A DNA stretch of 64,000 nt from Tubulanus polymorphus (Eukaryota > Nemertea > Palaeonemertea > Tubulaniformes > Tubulanidae): contig NC_134035.1 of assembly GCF_964204645.1 (NCBI RefSeq), positions 10,354,501 to 10,418,500 on the forward strand, read 5' to 3'. Under the pieces are notes generated by a model. The model made no database searches. It was given only the letters and a program-made list of their open reading frames with translations, and was not told the origin of the DNA. Of this stretch, positions 47,201 through 59,470 are shown in pieces. Within the stretch, counting starts at the first letter, position 1; the number at the start of each line of letters is the position of its first letter. The translations under genes and the position numbers were made by a program.

Positions 47201-49990
47201 GGTTTCATTATCGCGATTATCTTATTAGTTGATTGGTTAATGAGTTCGATCCTAGTTAGCTGTGCGTTGTTCAAGTTGGTCGATTTTTTATGAGTAGTTG
47301 TTCTCAAACTGGGTTTTTTCTCATAGTTGAAATTTAGCTGCAATGATCAAAAGAAGATATCCCGTAATGACAAAATATTTCAATAAGAATTAATCGTAAT
47401 AATTTCATGTATATCAAGTTACCTTTTATGATTGCTTGGTTCGTTATCGGGTGGATCATCTAAAGTTGGTTGGTTAATGACTTCGATTCTGTTGGCCTCA
47501 TCTGTTCGCTGTTCCAGTTGGTCGATTTTGGACGAGCAGCTGATCTCAAGCTGGGTTTCTTCTTATAGTTGAAATTTAGCTGCAATGATTAAAAGAAGAT
47601 ATCCTGTAATGACAAAATATTTCCATAAGAATTAATCGTAATAATTCCATGTATATCAAGTTACCTTTTATGATTGCTTGGTTCGTTATCGGTGTGGATA
47701 ATCTAAAGTTGGTGGGTTAATGGGTTCGATTCTGTTGGCCTCATCTGTGCCCTGTTCCAGAAGGTCGATTTTGGATGAGTAGTTGATCTCAAGCTGGGTT
47801 TTTTCGCATAGTTGAAATTTAGCTGCAATGATTAAAAGAAGATATCCTGTAATGACAAAATATTTCAATAAGAATTAATCGTAAAAATTTCATGTATATC
47901 AAGTTACCTTTTATGATTGCTTGTTTCGTTTTCGGCGTGGATCATCTAAAGTTGGTTGGTTAATGACTTCGATTCTGTTGGCCTCATCTGTTCGCTGTTC
48001 CAGTTGGTCGATTTTGGACGAGTAGCTGATCTCAAGTTGGGTTTCTTCTTATAGTTGAAATTTAGCTGCAATGATCAAAAGAAGATATCCTGTAATGACA
48101 AAATATCTCAATAAGAATTAATCGTAATAATTTCATGTATATAATTTACCTTTTATGATTGCTGGTTTCATTATCGCGATTATCTTATTAGTTGATTGGT
48201 TAATGAGTTCGATCCTAGTTAGCTGTGCGCTGTTCAAGTTGGTCGATTTTTTACGAGTAGTTGTTCTCAAACTGGGTTTTTTCACATAGTTAAAATTTAG
48301 CTGCAATGATTAAAAGAAGATATGCTGTGATGACAAAATATTTCAATAAGAATTAATCATAATAATTTCATGTATATCAAGTTACCTTTTATGATTGCTT
48401 GTTTCGTTATCGGCGTGGATCATCTAAAGTTGGTTGGTTAATGACTTCGATTCTGTTGGCCTCAACTGTTCGCTGTTCCAGTTGGTCGATCTTGGACGAA
48501 TAGCTGATCTCAAGTTGGGTTTCTTCTGATAGTTGAAATTTAGCTGCAATGATTAAAAGAAGATATCCTGTAATGACAAAATATTTCAATAAGAATTAAT
48601 CGTAATAATTTCATGTATATCAAGTTACCTTTTATGATTGCTGGTTTCGTTATCGGCGTGGATCATCTTAAGTTGGTTGGTTAATAACTTCGATTCTGTT
48701 GGTTTCATCTGTTCACTGTTCCAGTTGGTCGATTTTGGACGAGTAGCTGATCTCAAGCTTGGTTTTTTCTTATAGTTGAAATTTAGCTGCAATGATTAAA
48801 AGAAGATATCCCGTCATGACAAAATATTTCAATAAGAATTAATCGTAATAATTTCATGTATATCAAGTTACCTTTTATGATTGCTTGTTTCGTTATCGGC
48901 GTGGATCATCTAAAGTTGGTTGGTTAATGACTTCGATTCTGTTGGCCTCATCTGTTCGCTGTTCCAGTTGGTCGATTTTGGACGAGTAGCTGATCTCAAG
49001 TTGGGTTTCTTCTTATAGTTGAAATTTAGCTGCAGTGATTAAAAGAAGATATCCTGTAATGACAAAATATTTCAATAAGAATTAATCGTAATAATTTCAT
49101 GTATATCAAGTTACCTTTTAGGATTGCTTGTTTCGTTATCAGCGTGGATCATCTAAAGTTGGTTGGTTAAACTTCGATTCTGTTGGCCTCATCTGTTCGC
49201 TGTTCCAGTTGGTCGATTTTGGGCGAGTAGCTGATCTCAAGCTGGGTTTCTTCTTATAGTTGAAATTTAGCTGCAATGATTAACAGAAGATATCCTGTAA
49301 TGACAAAATATTTCAATTAGAATTAATCGTAATAATTTCATGCATATCAAGTTACCTTTTATGATTGCTAGTTTCATTATCGCGATTATCTTATTAGCTG
49401 ATTGGTTAATGAGTTCGATCCTAGTTAGCTGTGCGTTGTTCAAGTTGGTCGATTTTTTATGAGTAGTTGTTCTCAAACTGGGTTTTTTCTCATAGTTGAA
49501 ATTTAGCTGCAATGATCAAAAGAAGATATCCCGTAATGACAAAATATTTCAATAAGAATTAATCGTAATAATTTCATGTATATCAAGTTACCTTTTATGA
49601 TTGCTTGTTTCGTTATCAGCGTGGATCATCTAAACTTGGTTGGTTAATAACTTCGATTCTGTTGGCCTCATCTGTTCGCTGTTCCTGTTGGTCGATTTTG
49701 GACGAGTAGCTGATCTCAAGCTGGGTTTCTTCTTATAGTTGAAATTCAGCTGCAATGATTAACAGAAGATATCCTGTAATGACAAAATATTTCAATTAGA
49801 ATTAATCGTAATAATTTCATGCATATCAAGTTACCTTTTATGATTGCTAGTTTCATTATCGCGATTATCTTATGAGCTGATTGGTTAATGAGTTCGATCC
49901 TAGTTAGCTGTGCGTTGTTCAAGTTGGTCGATTTTTTATGAGTAGTTGTTCTCAAACTGGGTTTTTTCTCATAGTTGAAATTTAGCTGCA
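44209..49990. repeat. 2889-bp higher-order repeat, two copies
   Basis: Corresponding monomers at 44209/47098, 44797/47686 and 45518/48407 are all 2889 bp apart and nearly identical, so a twelve-monomer block was duplicated recently. Confidence 0.85.
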
Positions 49991-52449
49991 ATGATCAAAA
50001 GAAGATATCCCGTAATGACAAAATATTTCAATAAGAATTAATCGTAATAATTTCATGTATATCAAGTTACCTTTTATGATTGCTTGTTTCGTTATCAGCG
50101 TGGATCATCTAAAGTTGGTTGGTCAATAACTTCGATTCTGTTGGTTTCATCTGTTCGCTGTTCCAGTTGGTCGATTTTGGACGAGTAGCTGATCTCAAGC
50201 TGGGTTTCTTCTTATAGTTAAAATTTAGCCGCAATGATTAAAAGAAGATATCCTGTAATGACAAAATATTTCAATAAGAATTAATCGTAATAATTTCATG
50301 TATATCAAGTTACCTTTTATGATTGCTTGTTTCGTTATCGGCGTGGATCATCTAAAGTTGGTTGGTTAATGACTTCGATTCTGTTGGCCTCATCTGTTTG
50401 CTGTTCCAGTTGGTCGATCTTGGACGAGTAGCTGATCTCAAGTTGGGTTTCTTCTGATAGTTGAAATTTAGCTGCAATGATTAAAAGAAGATATCCTGTA
50501 ATGACAAAATATTTCAATAAGAATTAATCGTAATAATTGCATGTATATCAAGTTACCTTTTATGATTGCTTGTTTCGTTATCGGCGTGGATCATCTAAAG
50601 TTGGTTGGTTAATAACTTCGATTCTGTTGGTTTCATCTGTTCGCTGTTCCAGTTGGTCGATTTTGGACGAGTAGCTGATCTCAAGCTGGGTTTCTTCTTA
50701 TAGTTGAAATTCAGCTGCAATGATTAACAGAAGATATCCTGTAATGACAAAATATTTCAATAAGAATTAATCGTAATAATTTCATGCATATCAAGTTACC
50801 TTTTATGATTGCTGGTTTCATTATCGCGATTATCTTATTAGTTGATTGATTAAAGAGTTCGATCCTAGTTAGCTGTGCGTTGTTCAAGTTGGTCGATTTT
50901 GGACGAGTAGCTGATCTCAAGTTGGGTTTCTTCTTATAGTTGAAATTTAGCTGCAATGATCAAAAGAAGATATCCTGTAATGACAAAATATTTCAATAAG
51001 AATTAATCGTAATAATTTCATGTATATCAAGTTACCTTTTATGATTGCTGGTTTCATTATCGCGATTATCTTATTAGTTGATTGGTTAATGAGTTCGATC
51101 CTAGTTAGCTGTGCGCTGTTCAAGTTGGTCGATTTTTTACGAGAAGTTGTTCTCAAACTGGGTTTTTTCGCATAGTTAAAATTTAGCTGCAATGATTAAA
51201 AGAAGATATGCTGTGATGACAAAATATTTCAATAAGAATTAATCATAATAATTTCATGTATATCAAGTTACCTTTTATGATTGCTTGGTTCGTAATCAGC
51301 GTGGATCATCTAAAGTTGGTTGGTTAATGACTTCGATTCTGTTGGCCTCAACTGTTCGCTGTTCCAGTTGGTCGATTTTGGACGAGTAGCTGATCTCAAG
51401 TTTGGTTTCTTCTGATAGTTGAAATTTAGCTGCAATGATTAAAAGAAGATATCCTGTAATGATAAAATATTTCAATAAGAATTAATCGTAATAATTCCAT
51501 GTATATCAAGTTACCTTTTATGATTGCTTAGTTCGTTATCGGTGTGGATAATCTAAAGTTGGTGGGTTAATGGGTTCGATTCTGTTGGCCTCATCTGTGC
51601 CCTGTTCCAGTTGGTCGATTTTGGATGAGTAGTTGATCTCAAGCTGGGTTTTTTCGCATAGTTGAAATTTAGCTGCAATGATTAAAAGATATCCTGTAAT
51701 GACAAAATATTTCAATAACAATTAATCGTAATAATTCCATGTATATTAAGTTACCTTTTATGATTAATGGTTTCATTATTGGCGATTATCTTATTAGTTG
51801 ATTGGTTAATGAGTTCGATTCTAGTTGCCTGTGCGCTGTTCAAGTTGGTTGATTTTGGATGAGTAGTTGTTCTCAGTTGGGTTTTTTCTCATAGTTGAAA
51901 TTTAGCTGCAATGATTAAAAGAAGATATCCTGTAATGACAAAATATTTCAATAAGAATTAATCGTAATAATTTCATGCATATCAAGTTACCTTTTATGAT
52001 TGCTGGTTTCATTATCGCGATTATCTTATTAGTTATTTGGTTAATGAGTTCGATCCTAGTTAGCTGTGCGCTGTTCAAGATGGTCGATTTTTTATGAGTA
52101 GTTGTTCTCAAACTGGTTTTTTTCGCATAGTTGAAATTTAGCTGCAATGATCAAAAGAAGATATCCCGTAATGACAAAATATTTCATTAAGAATTAATCG
52201 TAATAATTTCATGTATATCAAGTTACCTTTTATGATTGCTTGGTTCGTTATCGGCGTGGATCATCTAAAGTTGGTTGGTTAATGACTTCGATCCTGTTGC
52301 CCTCATCTGTGCGCTGTTCCAGTTGGTCGATTTGGACAAGTAGTTGATCTCAAGCTTGGTTCTTTTTGATAGCTGAAATTTATCTGCAATAAAAGATATC
52401 CTGTAATGACAAAATATTTCATTTAGAATTTATAATAATAATTCCCATA

Positions 52450-55400
52450 CATTTCAAGATTGCTGGGTTCAGTATTGGTGACGATCTTCTGAGTTGGTTT
52501 GATTCTGCGGGCGATTGGTAGATTTCGTTTTATTGATTTGAGTTGGTGTCCCTTACAAACCCACCACACCTGCCGGGAGCGAAACAGGTGGTTTTTTTCA
52601 AAATCGGAAATCGAAGTACAGATATAGTTGTGTGATCAGCGGTCGAGTTTAATAATAATTTTCTTTCTTTAAATCCAAGCACATAATTGCGAGACTCGGT
52701 TCAGGTTCCTTCAAACAATCTTCCATCCAGTCAGAAAAAGACGGATTGGGGTTAACTTTTTTTTCTGCCTATTTTAATACATCGAGATTTTGGATATCTA
52801 TCTTACAAGGTTGAAGATCATTTTGTACATTTTATGACTAGTCGATTAGTAGTTTAGCTAAAAAAAAAAGCAGAATCTTGTGAGCAGAAAAACCTTTGTA
52901 ATATCACTGATCATAATTAACGTTTCAATTCCCATATAAGATCAGCAATGTGGACCGATACGTAGATTTTGATAATAGTCAATTATTAAATGATATTTAT
53001 ATGAAATTCAACTCATAATTTTATTCACCTATATTCTAGATATCTAAGCAACGGTTGATTATTATAGTTTAACAGCAATTCGATTAAAGCATCTATAGTC
53101 ATCTTCAGGAATACCAGAGTTACAACAAATTTAGTAATGCATTATAAATCTTATAAAATTGTTTTTGTACTGTTTTTCTCTTCTACCTTTGTTAATTCTT
53201 GATGTTTTTCTTTCTCGGGTGCTAAACACCCAGTAGCCAGTAGGCTTTTAGTGAAACCCAGGCCCATCATACAGTTAGTAATATTGCCCTATATACATTT
53301 TGATTGTCGGCTAAACCATATTCGTATTATCAAATTAACTTCATCGTCAATTAATAAACTTCTGTTTTCTAGTACCCACAGATGGTGACATCTGTATCCA
53401 GTTAATGGTATTCTAATCCATTTCAGTAATTCTAAATATTGCTCCTAATATATACAATGATCTTGTAATCATGATGTTTAAACTGACTGAATAGTGCGCT
53501 GCCAGCATTGAGCACACTGATCCTGGATAACATGGTTCTACAGATTTAAGAAACCTTGAATCATTCCAACGCCTAGACAAATCCAGAATTCTGCAAAGCC
53601 TAAAATGATTCAATAAATCCCACGCCTAAGAGACAGAGTTTAAACACACCCTGTTGTCTTGAGATATCAACCAATTAGATTATACAGTTTTCTTATCAAC
53701 CCCTACGGTTTAGATTTGAGCACTTACACCTTATATGAAGATGCTAAATTAATCATCTTAGATACCTAATCACTCAATTTCCTAGCTATAATTTAAAATT
53801 GTCTCTGACAATATTTTATACGGGGCTTGATATTTCTACACGACAAGAATTTCAGAGCTGGTTTCGATTGATCACTATTTCAAAATGCTTATTTTGCATC
53901 AAAGCTTTTGATATCTAGTTTGACAAATACAGAATTCCCCAAAACCTAACTGATTCAACAGATCCCACACACATGTCGCCCAGTTATAACGCAGGTGACA
54001 TTGCACGATACAGTCGTCTCATCCACTGCACTATTTTTTAAATAATTTTCACTTATATTCATTACATTGAATTAATTTTAATTAATCTTCTAGATATCTA
54101 AGCGATCCGTTAATTAGTAATCATACTAGCTACATTTTAATACTCAGTTGAACATGGAGCCTGAAAATCTACATGAGTAGAATTTCAGATGTGGTGAATT
54201 CATCACTATTATGAATTCAACAGAAATTAAGATAAAAGCACATTTAAGTGGTAAATTAGAAATTCCCTTAAAGCCGAATTGCTTAATCTTTCCCTTTTAT
54301 AGTAGTACACTGTGTATAAGGACCGAAAGACCGTGTTATGACCGGACCTCCCTGGTGCGGTGCAAGACATGATGCTAGAAAATAGTTTGAAGGAGAGGGG
54401 TTAGTAAGAGAGCTATTAGCAAGAGTAATAAGACCTAAGTCTAGGATATCCCGTCAGAATAAGGCTCTCAATCTGACATACACAGTGAAATTGAAATATT
54501 CTCCCTTCCAAATTCAGGAATGTATTTGTGCACGTACAGATTTGTTCTCCCTTCGATCGGAAGTAAATCTGCGTTAAATGATTTTGGCAATATGTATCAA
54601 AACTAATACAGCTGTATGAAGACACAATAGGTTCACTAGATACAGATAAATAAATGTGATCAGATACACATGTATCAGCTACATTTTAAATGTCCATGGA
54701 CCTGAATTAAAAACAATTTCACATAAAATATTGAATTTACCTAAAACATAGATATCTTATAGTAATACATTAATGAGTTATTCACCTTTGATTCTAATTG
54801 TCAGTTAAACAATATCTATTATGCGTAACTTGACACACAGTATGGCTTTTAGATGAATCAGTTAGGTTTAGGTAAATTTTGGCAATTATGAAGAACATGA
54901 CCAGCACGTCAGTTGGAGATGGAAATACTGATCAGTCGATGAGACTGATTCAGATGTGCTAGTACATATATCAGCTATATTTAAATTTTCAGTTTTACGA
55001 CATTTATATTATGGACCTGTATTACATACCGTATAAATAGATTTTGATCTTAGAAATATTGAATCCATCTTAATTTTGGTTAATGGGCAATTTTTCCTAG
55101 CTTTATATGATAATTGTCAGTTAAACAATTATCATAGCGCAAAACAAGGGACAGAGTATGGCTTTCGGGAATGATTTGAACCAATTAAAGCTTTGTTTTA
55201 TTCTAGATTTGTCAAAGTGCTGAGACCTAATCACAGTTTCTAAAAGACCCGCAGTCCATAGTTTTCCCCATATATATTACACCAGATCTCGATAGAGCCC
55301 TAGACACTATTTTATATATCTTTCCCCCAGAAATTCATTAATGCAATGGGTAAAGCAGAATATAATATATACTGTGAAGTGCCTGAATGTTTATATATGA

Positions 55401-56190
55401 CATATAAATGACATATGTATCAATATATTATTTGTAAAAAAATCTATTAACTGACGATAAAGTTTAATTTATATATATCTTAACAAGTAAAGCCAGCCTT
55501 TATGTATATGGGGCCCTAAAATATCTACACCAGAAGAATTTTTCATCAAACATTATAAAATATTGAATAATTGCTTATATCTAAGCGATTGGTTAATTAG
55601 TAAATTGTCTTATCTATATCTTGATTGTCAGTTAAACAATAGTCATATGAGGCCTGAAATATCTACAGTACATTCGAAAAATTTCAAATGTCACATAAGA
55701 TATTGAATTTACCTTAATTGTACATACTTACAAAATCGTTTAATCAATAACTGACCAATCTACATTTTAATAATCAGACCAAAGAATATTTAAGGGACCG
55801 CACTCAATCGTTTCGTCTAATATTGTAAATATTCAAGCAATCATTGCCTAGCTATATCTAAATTTACTACCGGCCACAGAGCTTCAATAAAGTAGTGCGG
55901 AGATGGTGAGCTTGACCAGCGTCTCTATCCTATCCAGGAGTGCCTATGCATTTTACTCCAGATATGAAAAATCAACTTAGCTTTATGTATGTATGCATTC
56001 CTGTTGCCATGCAGGATGAGGTCAAGACTGCCAGGTTCGGTTGCGGCAGGTCTTTTAGTGTTTGGTGGTACTTCAAGGTGGAGTCTTTTGTGGGCACTTC
56101 TGGTGGGCAGATTTTAGATGGGCCTTTCCGGATTAACCTGAAATGAGTAAAAGAACGATATTCTGTAGTTACACAATCCTTTCGGTATCA
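52450..56190. other. Degenerate repeat region right of the array
   Basis: Fragments such as GTCAGTTAAACAAT (near 54797, 55117, 55630), CTAGATATCTAAGC (53037, 54090) and TGAAATATCTACA/ATTTCAGATG recur at irregular spacing, which indicates an old, diverged repeat. A 68-codon plus-strand frame at 55940 has no support. No gene is seen. Confidence 0.45.
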
Positions 56191-56221
56191 CGCATCGTAA
56201 TTTACATGTGTATCAACTTAA

Positions 56222-56309
56222 CTTTCAATATTGCTGAGTTCAGTGTTCTTTTTTCGGCATCGTCTTCGTTGTAGTCGCCTTCAGCATCTTCTTCTTCATC
56301 TTGGGAGTC
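56222..56309 (-). other. Exon-like acidic segment whose 3' end is homologous to the array monomer
   Basis: A TTTCAG acceptor precedes an open stretch reading DSQDEEEDAEGDYNEDDAEK and then RTLNSAILK. The last 20 bases and the next 20 (AACTCAGCAATATTGAAAG, TTAAGTTGATACACATG) match the donor end of the array monomers (AACCAGCAATCATAAAAG, GTAACTTGATATACATG). The donor here is weak (GTTAAG). It is probably the nearest surviving relative of the amplified exon; the gene it belongs to is not recognised. Confidence 0.35.
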
Positions 56310-56344
56310 CTGAAATGAAAAAAAAAAGAGAAGAGCGATGAAAA

Positions 56345-57055
56345 CCTGGTATGGAACAAAACTAATGTCCGAAAGCTTTTCAGCTCTCCATCGCCGGTCA
56401 CATGCCGAGAACACCAGACAAAGAGCCAGCCAGGAATATACTGCCCTCTACACGCCCTCACACAGAACGCGAAAAACCAGGATGATGACGCCTTACTTTC
56501 ACCATTTACCGACAGGGTGTGCCGGGTGACGTCAGTAACTGACAAACCTATCAAATTGCCCAAGCCAAAAATAGGGCAGCGCAACTGGATTGCCTGCACT
56601 AGCACCCAAAGGAAGACAAGACTTAGCCCCGCCCGGAGTAACCCACGCGGAATCAATGAATACAACACTCAAAGGAAGACAGGGAAATAAATCCCTGCCC
56701 GAAGCAATCCCTTAAAAGGAATCAATGAATGCTAGAACGCAAAGGAAGACAAGACTAAATCTTTGTCCGAAGCAATTCCTGAAAAGGAATCAATGAATAC
56801 TAGTAGACAGTCCAGCTTTACCACTCCACTTTTAACCCGTGCAATCCGGCTGACTTGCCCGTTTGACGTCACCAAGCACACTCTGTTGATACATGGGTAG
56901 AGTGAGGCCTCGTCATCCTGGTTGTCGTGTTCCGTATGAGGGCGTGTAGAGGGCAGCCATTTCCTGACCGACTCTTTGTCTGACATCCTCGACATGTGAC
57001 CAGCGAAGGAGAGCCGACACTTTCGGACATTAGTTTTGTTCCAGCAAACGTTGAA
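56345..57055. mobile_element. Two inverted reverse-transcriptase C-terminal fragments with direct repeats between
   Basis: An arm of about 210 bp at 56345-56560 recurs inverted at about 56815-57055, roughly 75-80% identical. The right arm on the minus strand reads KCRLSFAGHMSRMSDKESV, the FAGH motif common after the reverse-transcriptase domain of non-LTR retrotransposons. Between the arms are about three 66-bp direct repeats (CAAAGGAAGACA...GGAATCAATGAAT; 56600-56803). Confidence 0.6.
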
Positions 57056-57059
57056 ATTC

Positions 57060-58421
57060 GACAGAGAAATCGGCCCTGAAAAATTAAACGGGTTATATCC
57101 TGAAAAATAGAACGGATTAATAAACACGGAACAGTACAGGACAGTACGAAGACGAACAGTAACACATAAAACATAAAGACGTTGTTCCTCAGGAAGCAGG
57201 AACAGGAGCAGGAGCAGGAGCGGGAGCGCAGCGAATATCGCCAGGAGGAGAATCCACGGTAGCATGTTCACAGTGTGAGTAAGCTGAGGTGAATGGTCTA
57301 TGCTTGTACTACACCGTGGTCAGCCGGTGACGTATTCAATAGCGCGTATAAATGATATCAACAACTCTGAAAAACCGCAATTGTGTCTCTATTGTTGAAT
57401 GGGTTTACATTATGAAAGGTTCCACTGCCGGGTGGAATACGCACCAGTAGTCAGCTGAACAATATATATGATAGTGGAGGAACTTTGATAAGGCCATGAA
57501 ATAAATTACTTGATTCCCAACAGCTATTTCCGAATTAATCAGTTTATAAGCCGCCGCCTGTTTTTTTCTTAAATTCTAGAATAATTTATAAATTATACCG
57601 ACCGATAGCACTTCAGTTAAAGATTCACACCAACACAGGTCTTCATATCATAGAAACCGCGTAAACATTTTCTAATGAAATAGTTTATTAGTCACAACTA
57701 CGTAAGGACAGTTCACGCATCCCGAGATAACTAACTTACGCTGCCTAACTTACACCATGCGCGAGGAAAGCGGTCTATTTGAGTCATTGGGGGAAACCCA
57801 CTAATACCATGTATTCATGATTAATCATCATTCATACTGTTATCGCAGAATCCCGTCAGTAGACAGATTTTCATTAAGAAAAACTCCTCGATTCAATTGA
57901 GGGGAGACATATTAGGCTTTTTTAATTACTTGGAGCACCGATCCTCTGAAATTCTGCCAAAAACTTCATGCTTACCACTCATAATTAAAAAAAAAACAAA
58001 TTGTTTCCTTTAATTTTGATACTGGATTAAACGGTACATCATAGGCTAATGTAAATTTAGGAAAGTCCATATTAGAATTTCGTTTCTTGTTCCAATTTAC
58101 TCTTATCCTATTTTTGATTTTGGCCAAAGAGTATGGCGGTATCAAATCATGCGTACAGGGTCAGTCTGTCCATGAGGATACTAGTTGTGATAAGTCAGAC
58201 AAGTCATGATTAGGCATTGATGCAATTCACTAAATGAAAAACTGCCACCTGCCACTTTAGTCCACATTAAGTGTTAAATTTTGCTTATGCCTACAAAAAT
58301 CATGTCATCATTGATGCCGGTCCTCTGACAGAAGAAGAATAAACTCAAAAGAAAAACCATTCAGTAAATGATAATAATAATATTGAGTTTATTAATCGCA
58401 ATACAATAAACGTGGTAATTT
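57060..58421. other. Region without a supported gene
   Basis: A frame at 57271 (minus) starts with a run of Leu codons caused by a CTCCTG-type simple repeat (plus-strand GGAGCA repeats near 57200-57235). It looks like a signal peptide but runs into the retrotransposon arm. The AATAAA signal of the TXNL1 pseudogene lies at 58388-58393 (minus). I see nothing else. Confidence 0.4.
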
Positions 58422-59289
58422 TCAATTTGCCGTGTGCAAATTCATACGCTCGCTGTTGTAATGTGTCTCTGGTGAAATTAATCCCTTAAGTTCCTGATCT
58501 TTGTTTCTTGGTGAAATAATGTGCGTTCGATATTGACCCTCGATCAATGACTCGCCTTTCTTTCCCGCCACCTGAAATAATAAAAAGAAAGTATTTCTTA
58601 GTGCTTAATTATTGATGTCGAAAAGTCTGTAAAACATTCTTTGAATTTAGAAAATTATACAGCGGAACCTTGTTGCAACGAAATTCAGGGCACCAGAAAA
58701 TCTGTTAGTTATAATTCGTTATATCAAATATGGAAATAATTGATATTGTCTTATCTGGAATGAAATTCTAGTTATGTAATAACTGATAAATTGTTAAAAC
58801 GAGGTTCCACTGTAAACAGAGTTCTACAGATGGTGAAAATATCTCAGAATTCATTGTCTCAATTCAGGTTGAAATTCCAAATAAATCCATGACTGAAATA
58901 TCTAAACATACGTGAAATAAACAATCACCAAATTTTACAAAACGTAAGTGTCCATTAGAAAAATGTAAATTTCAATCTGAATGGAGAAGGAAGGGGGAGC
59001 CTAACATCCACCAAATATCCTCATAAATCAACCCTTTCAGAAATTTGTGTATAAACTCTACTAGGGCAGGGAGAAATAATGACCTAAGAAACTCAGTTGT
59101 CTAAATTCAATATTAAACCTAATTAAAATCATTTGAAAACGTGTTTTAATTAATTCAGGTTCTTCCTCCTCGGTTAAATAATAATCATCATCGTTATCAT
59201 CATTTGTGTTGCTGCAGCAACCGCATCCGTCGTCGGCATCGTCAGCGTCATTTATCTAAATTACGCGAAAATAAAGATCTTCACCAATG

Positions 59290-59470
59290 GAAATAACATC
59301 TGACGAAATCATCTTGAAAATAACATCTTAAAATTGACCTACGCTAGTCGACGAAAATAAAAATCTTTAAACGTTAAAGAAAATATCATCTTTTGAAATG
59401 ATCTTGAAAATAACAATCTTAAAATCAATCTACACCGGGCGACGAAAATAACAATCTTACGACGGGCGCA
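59290..59470. repeat. Imperfect tandem duplication in a TXNL1-pseudogene intron
   Basis: GACGAAAATAA..ATCTT and TCTTGAAAATAACA units recur twice with about 100-bp spacing. Confidence 0.5.

Larger units (their letters stand above)
32700..52440. repeat. Satellite array of about 80 monomers (236/243 bp) with splice-like motifs
   Basis: Two monomer types, about 243 and 236 bp, often alternate to give a 479-bp dimer. On the minus strand each monomer has the same order: ATTTTGTCATTACAG, then 24 nt with TCTTCTTTTAATCATTGCAG, then a 151- or 158-bp segment, then ATAAAAG followed by GTAACTTGAT. These resemble two acceptors, an exon and a donor. The 236-bp type is open through the exon-like part (LNFNY...KPAIIK); the 243-bp type has stops before the donor-like site in its frames. 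Both ends are degenerate. Frames of 60 or 81 codons that recur through the array cross these motifs and are not called as genes. Confidence 0.92.

Noticed and set aside
32700-52440. Repeated 60- and 81-codon frames, some with a signal-peptide-like start
   Set aside because: The hydrophobic start is the reading of the acceptor-like AT-rich tract, and the frames cross donor and acceptor motifs. They are satellite by-products unless transcripts show otherwise.
32700-52440. CRISPR-like array
   Set aside because: Whole monomers of about 240 bp are repeated without unique spacers, and the genome is eukaryotic.
56240-56668. Minus-strand frame of 142 codons
   Set aside because: It crosses the inverted retrotransposon arm and the acidic exon in a different frame; composition is unlike a protein.
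57055-57271. Leu-rich signal-peptide-like start
   Set aside because: The hydrophobic run comes from a GGAGCA-type simple repeat and the frame runs into the retrotransposon fragment.
59160-59260. Acidic exon-like stretch (DADDADDGCGCC)
   Set aside because: The exon at 59493 joins the one at 58422 in the expected TXNL1 order and phase without it, and no proper donor follows.
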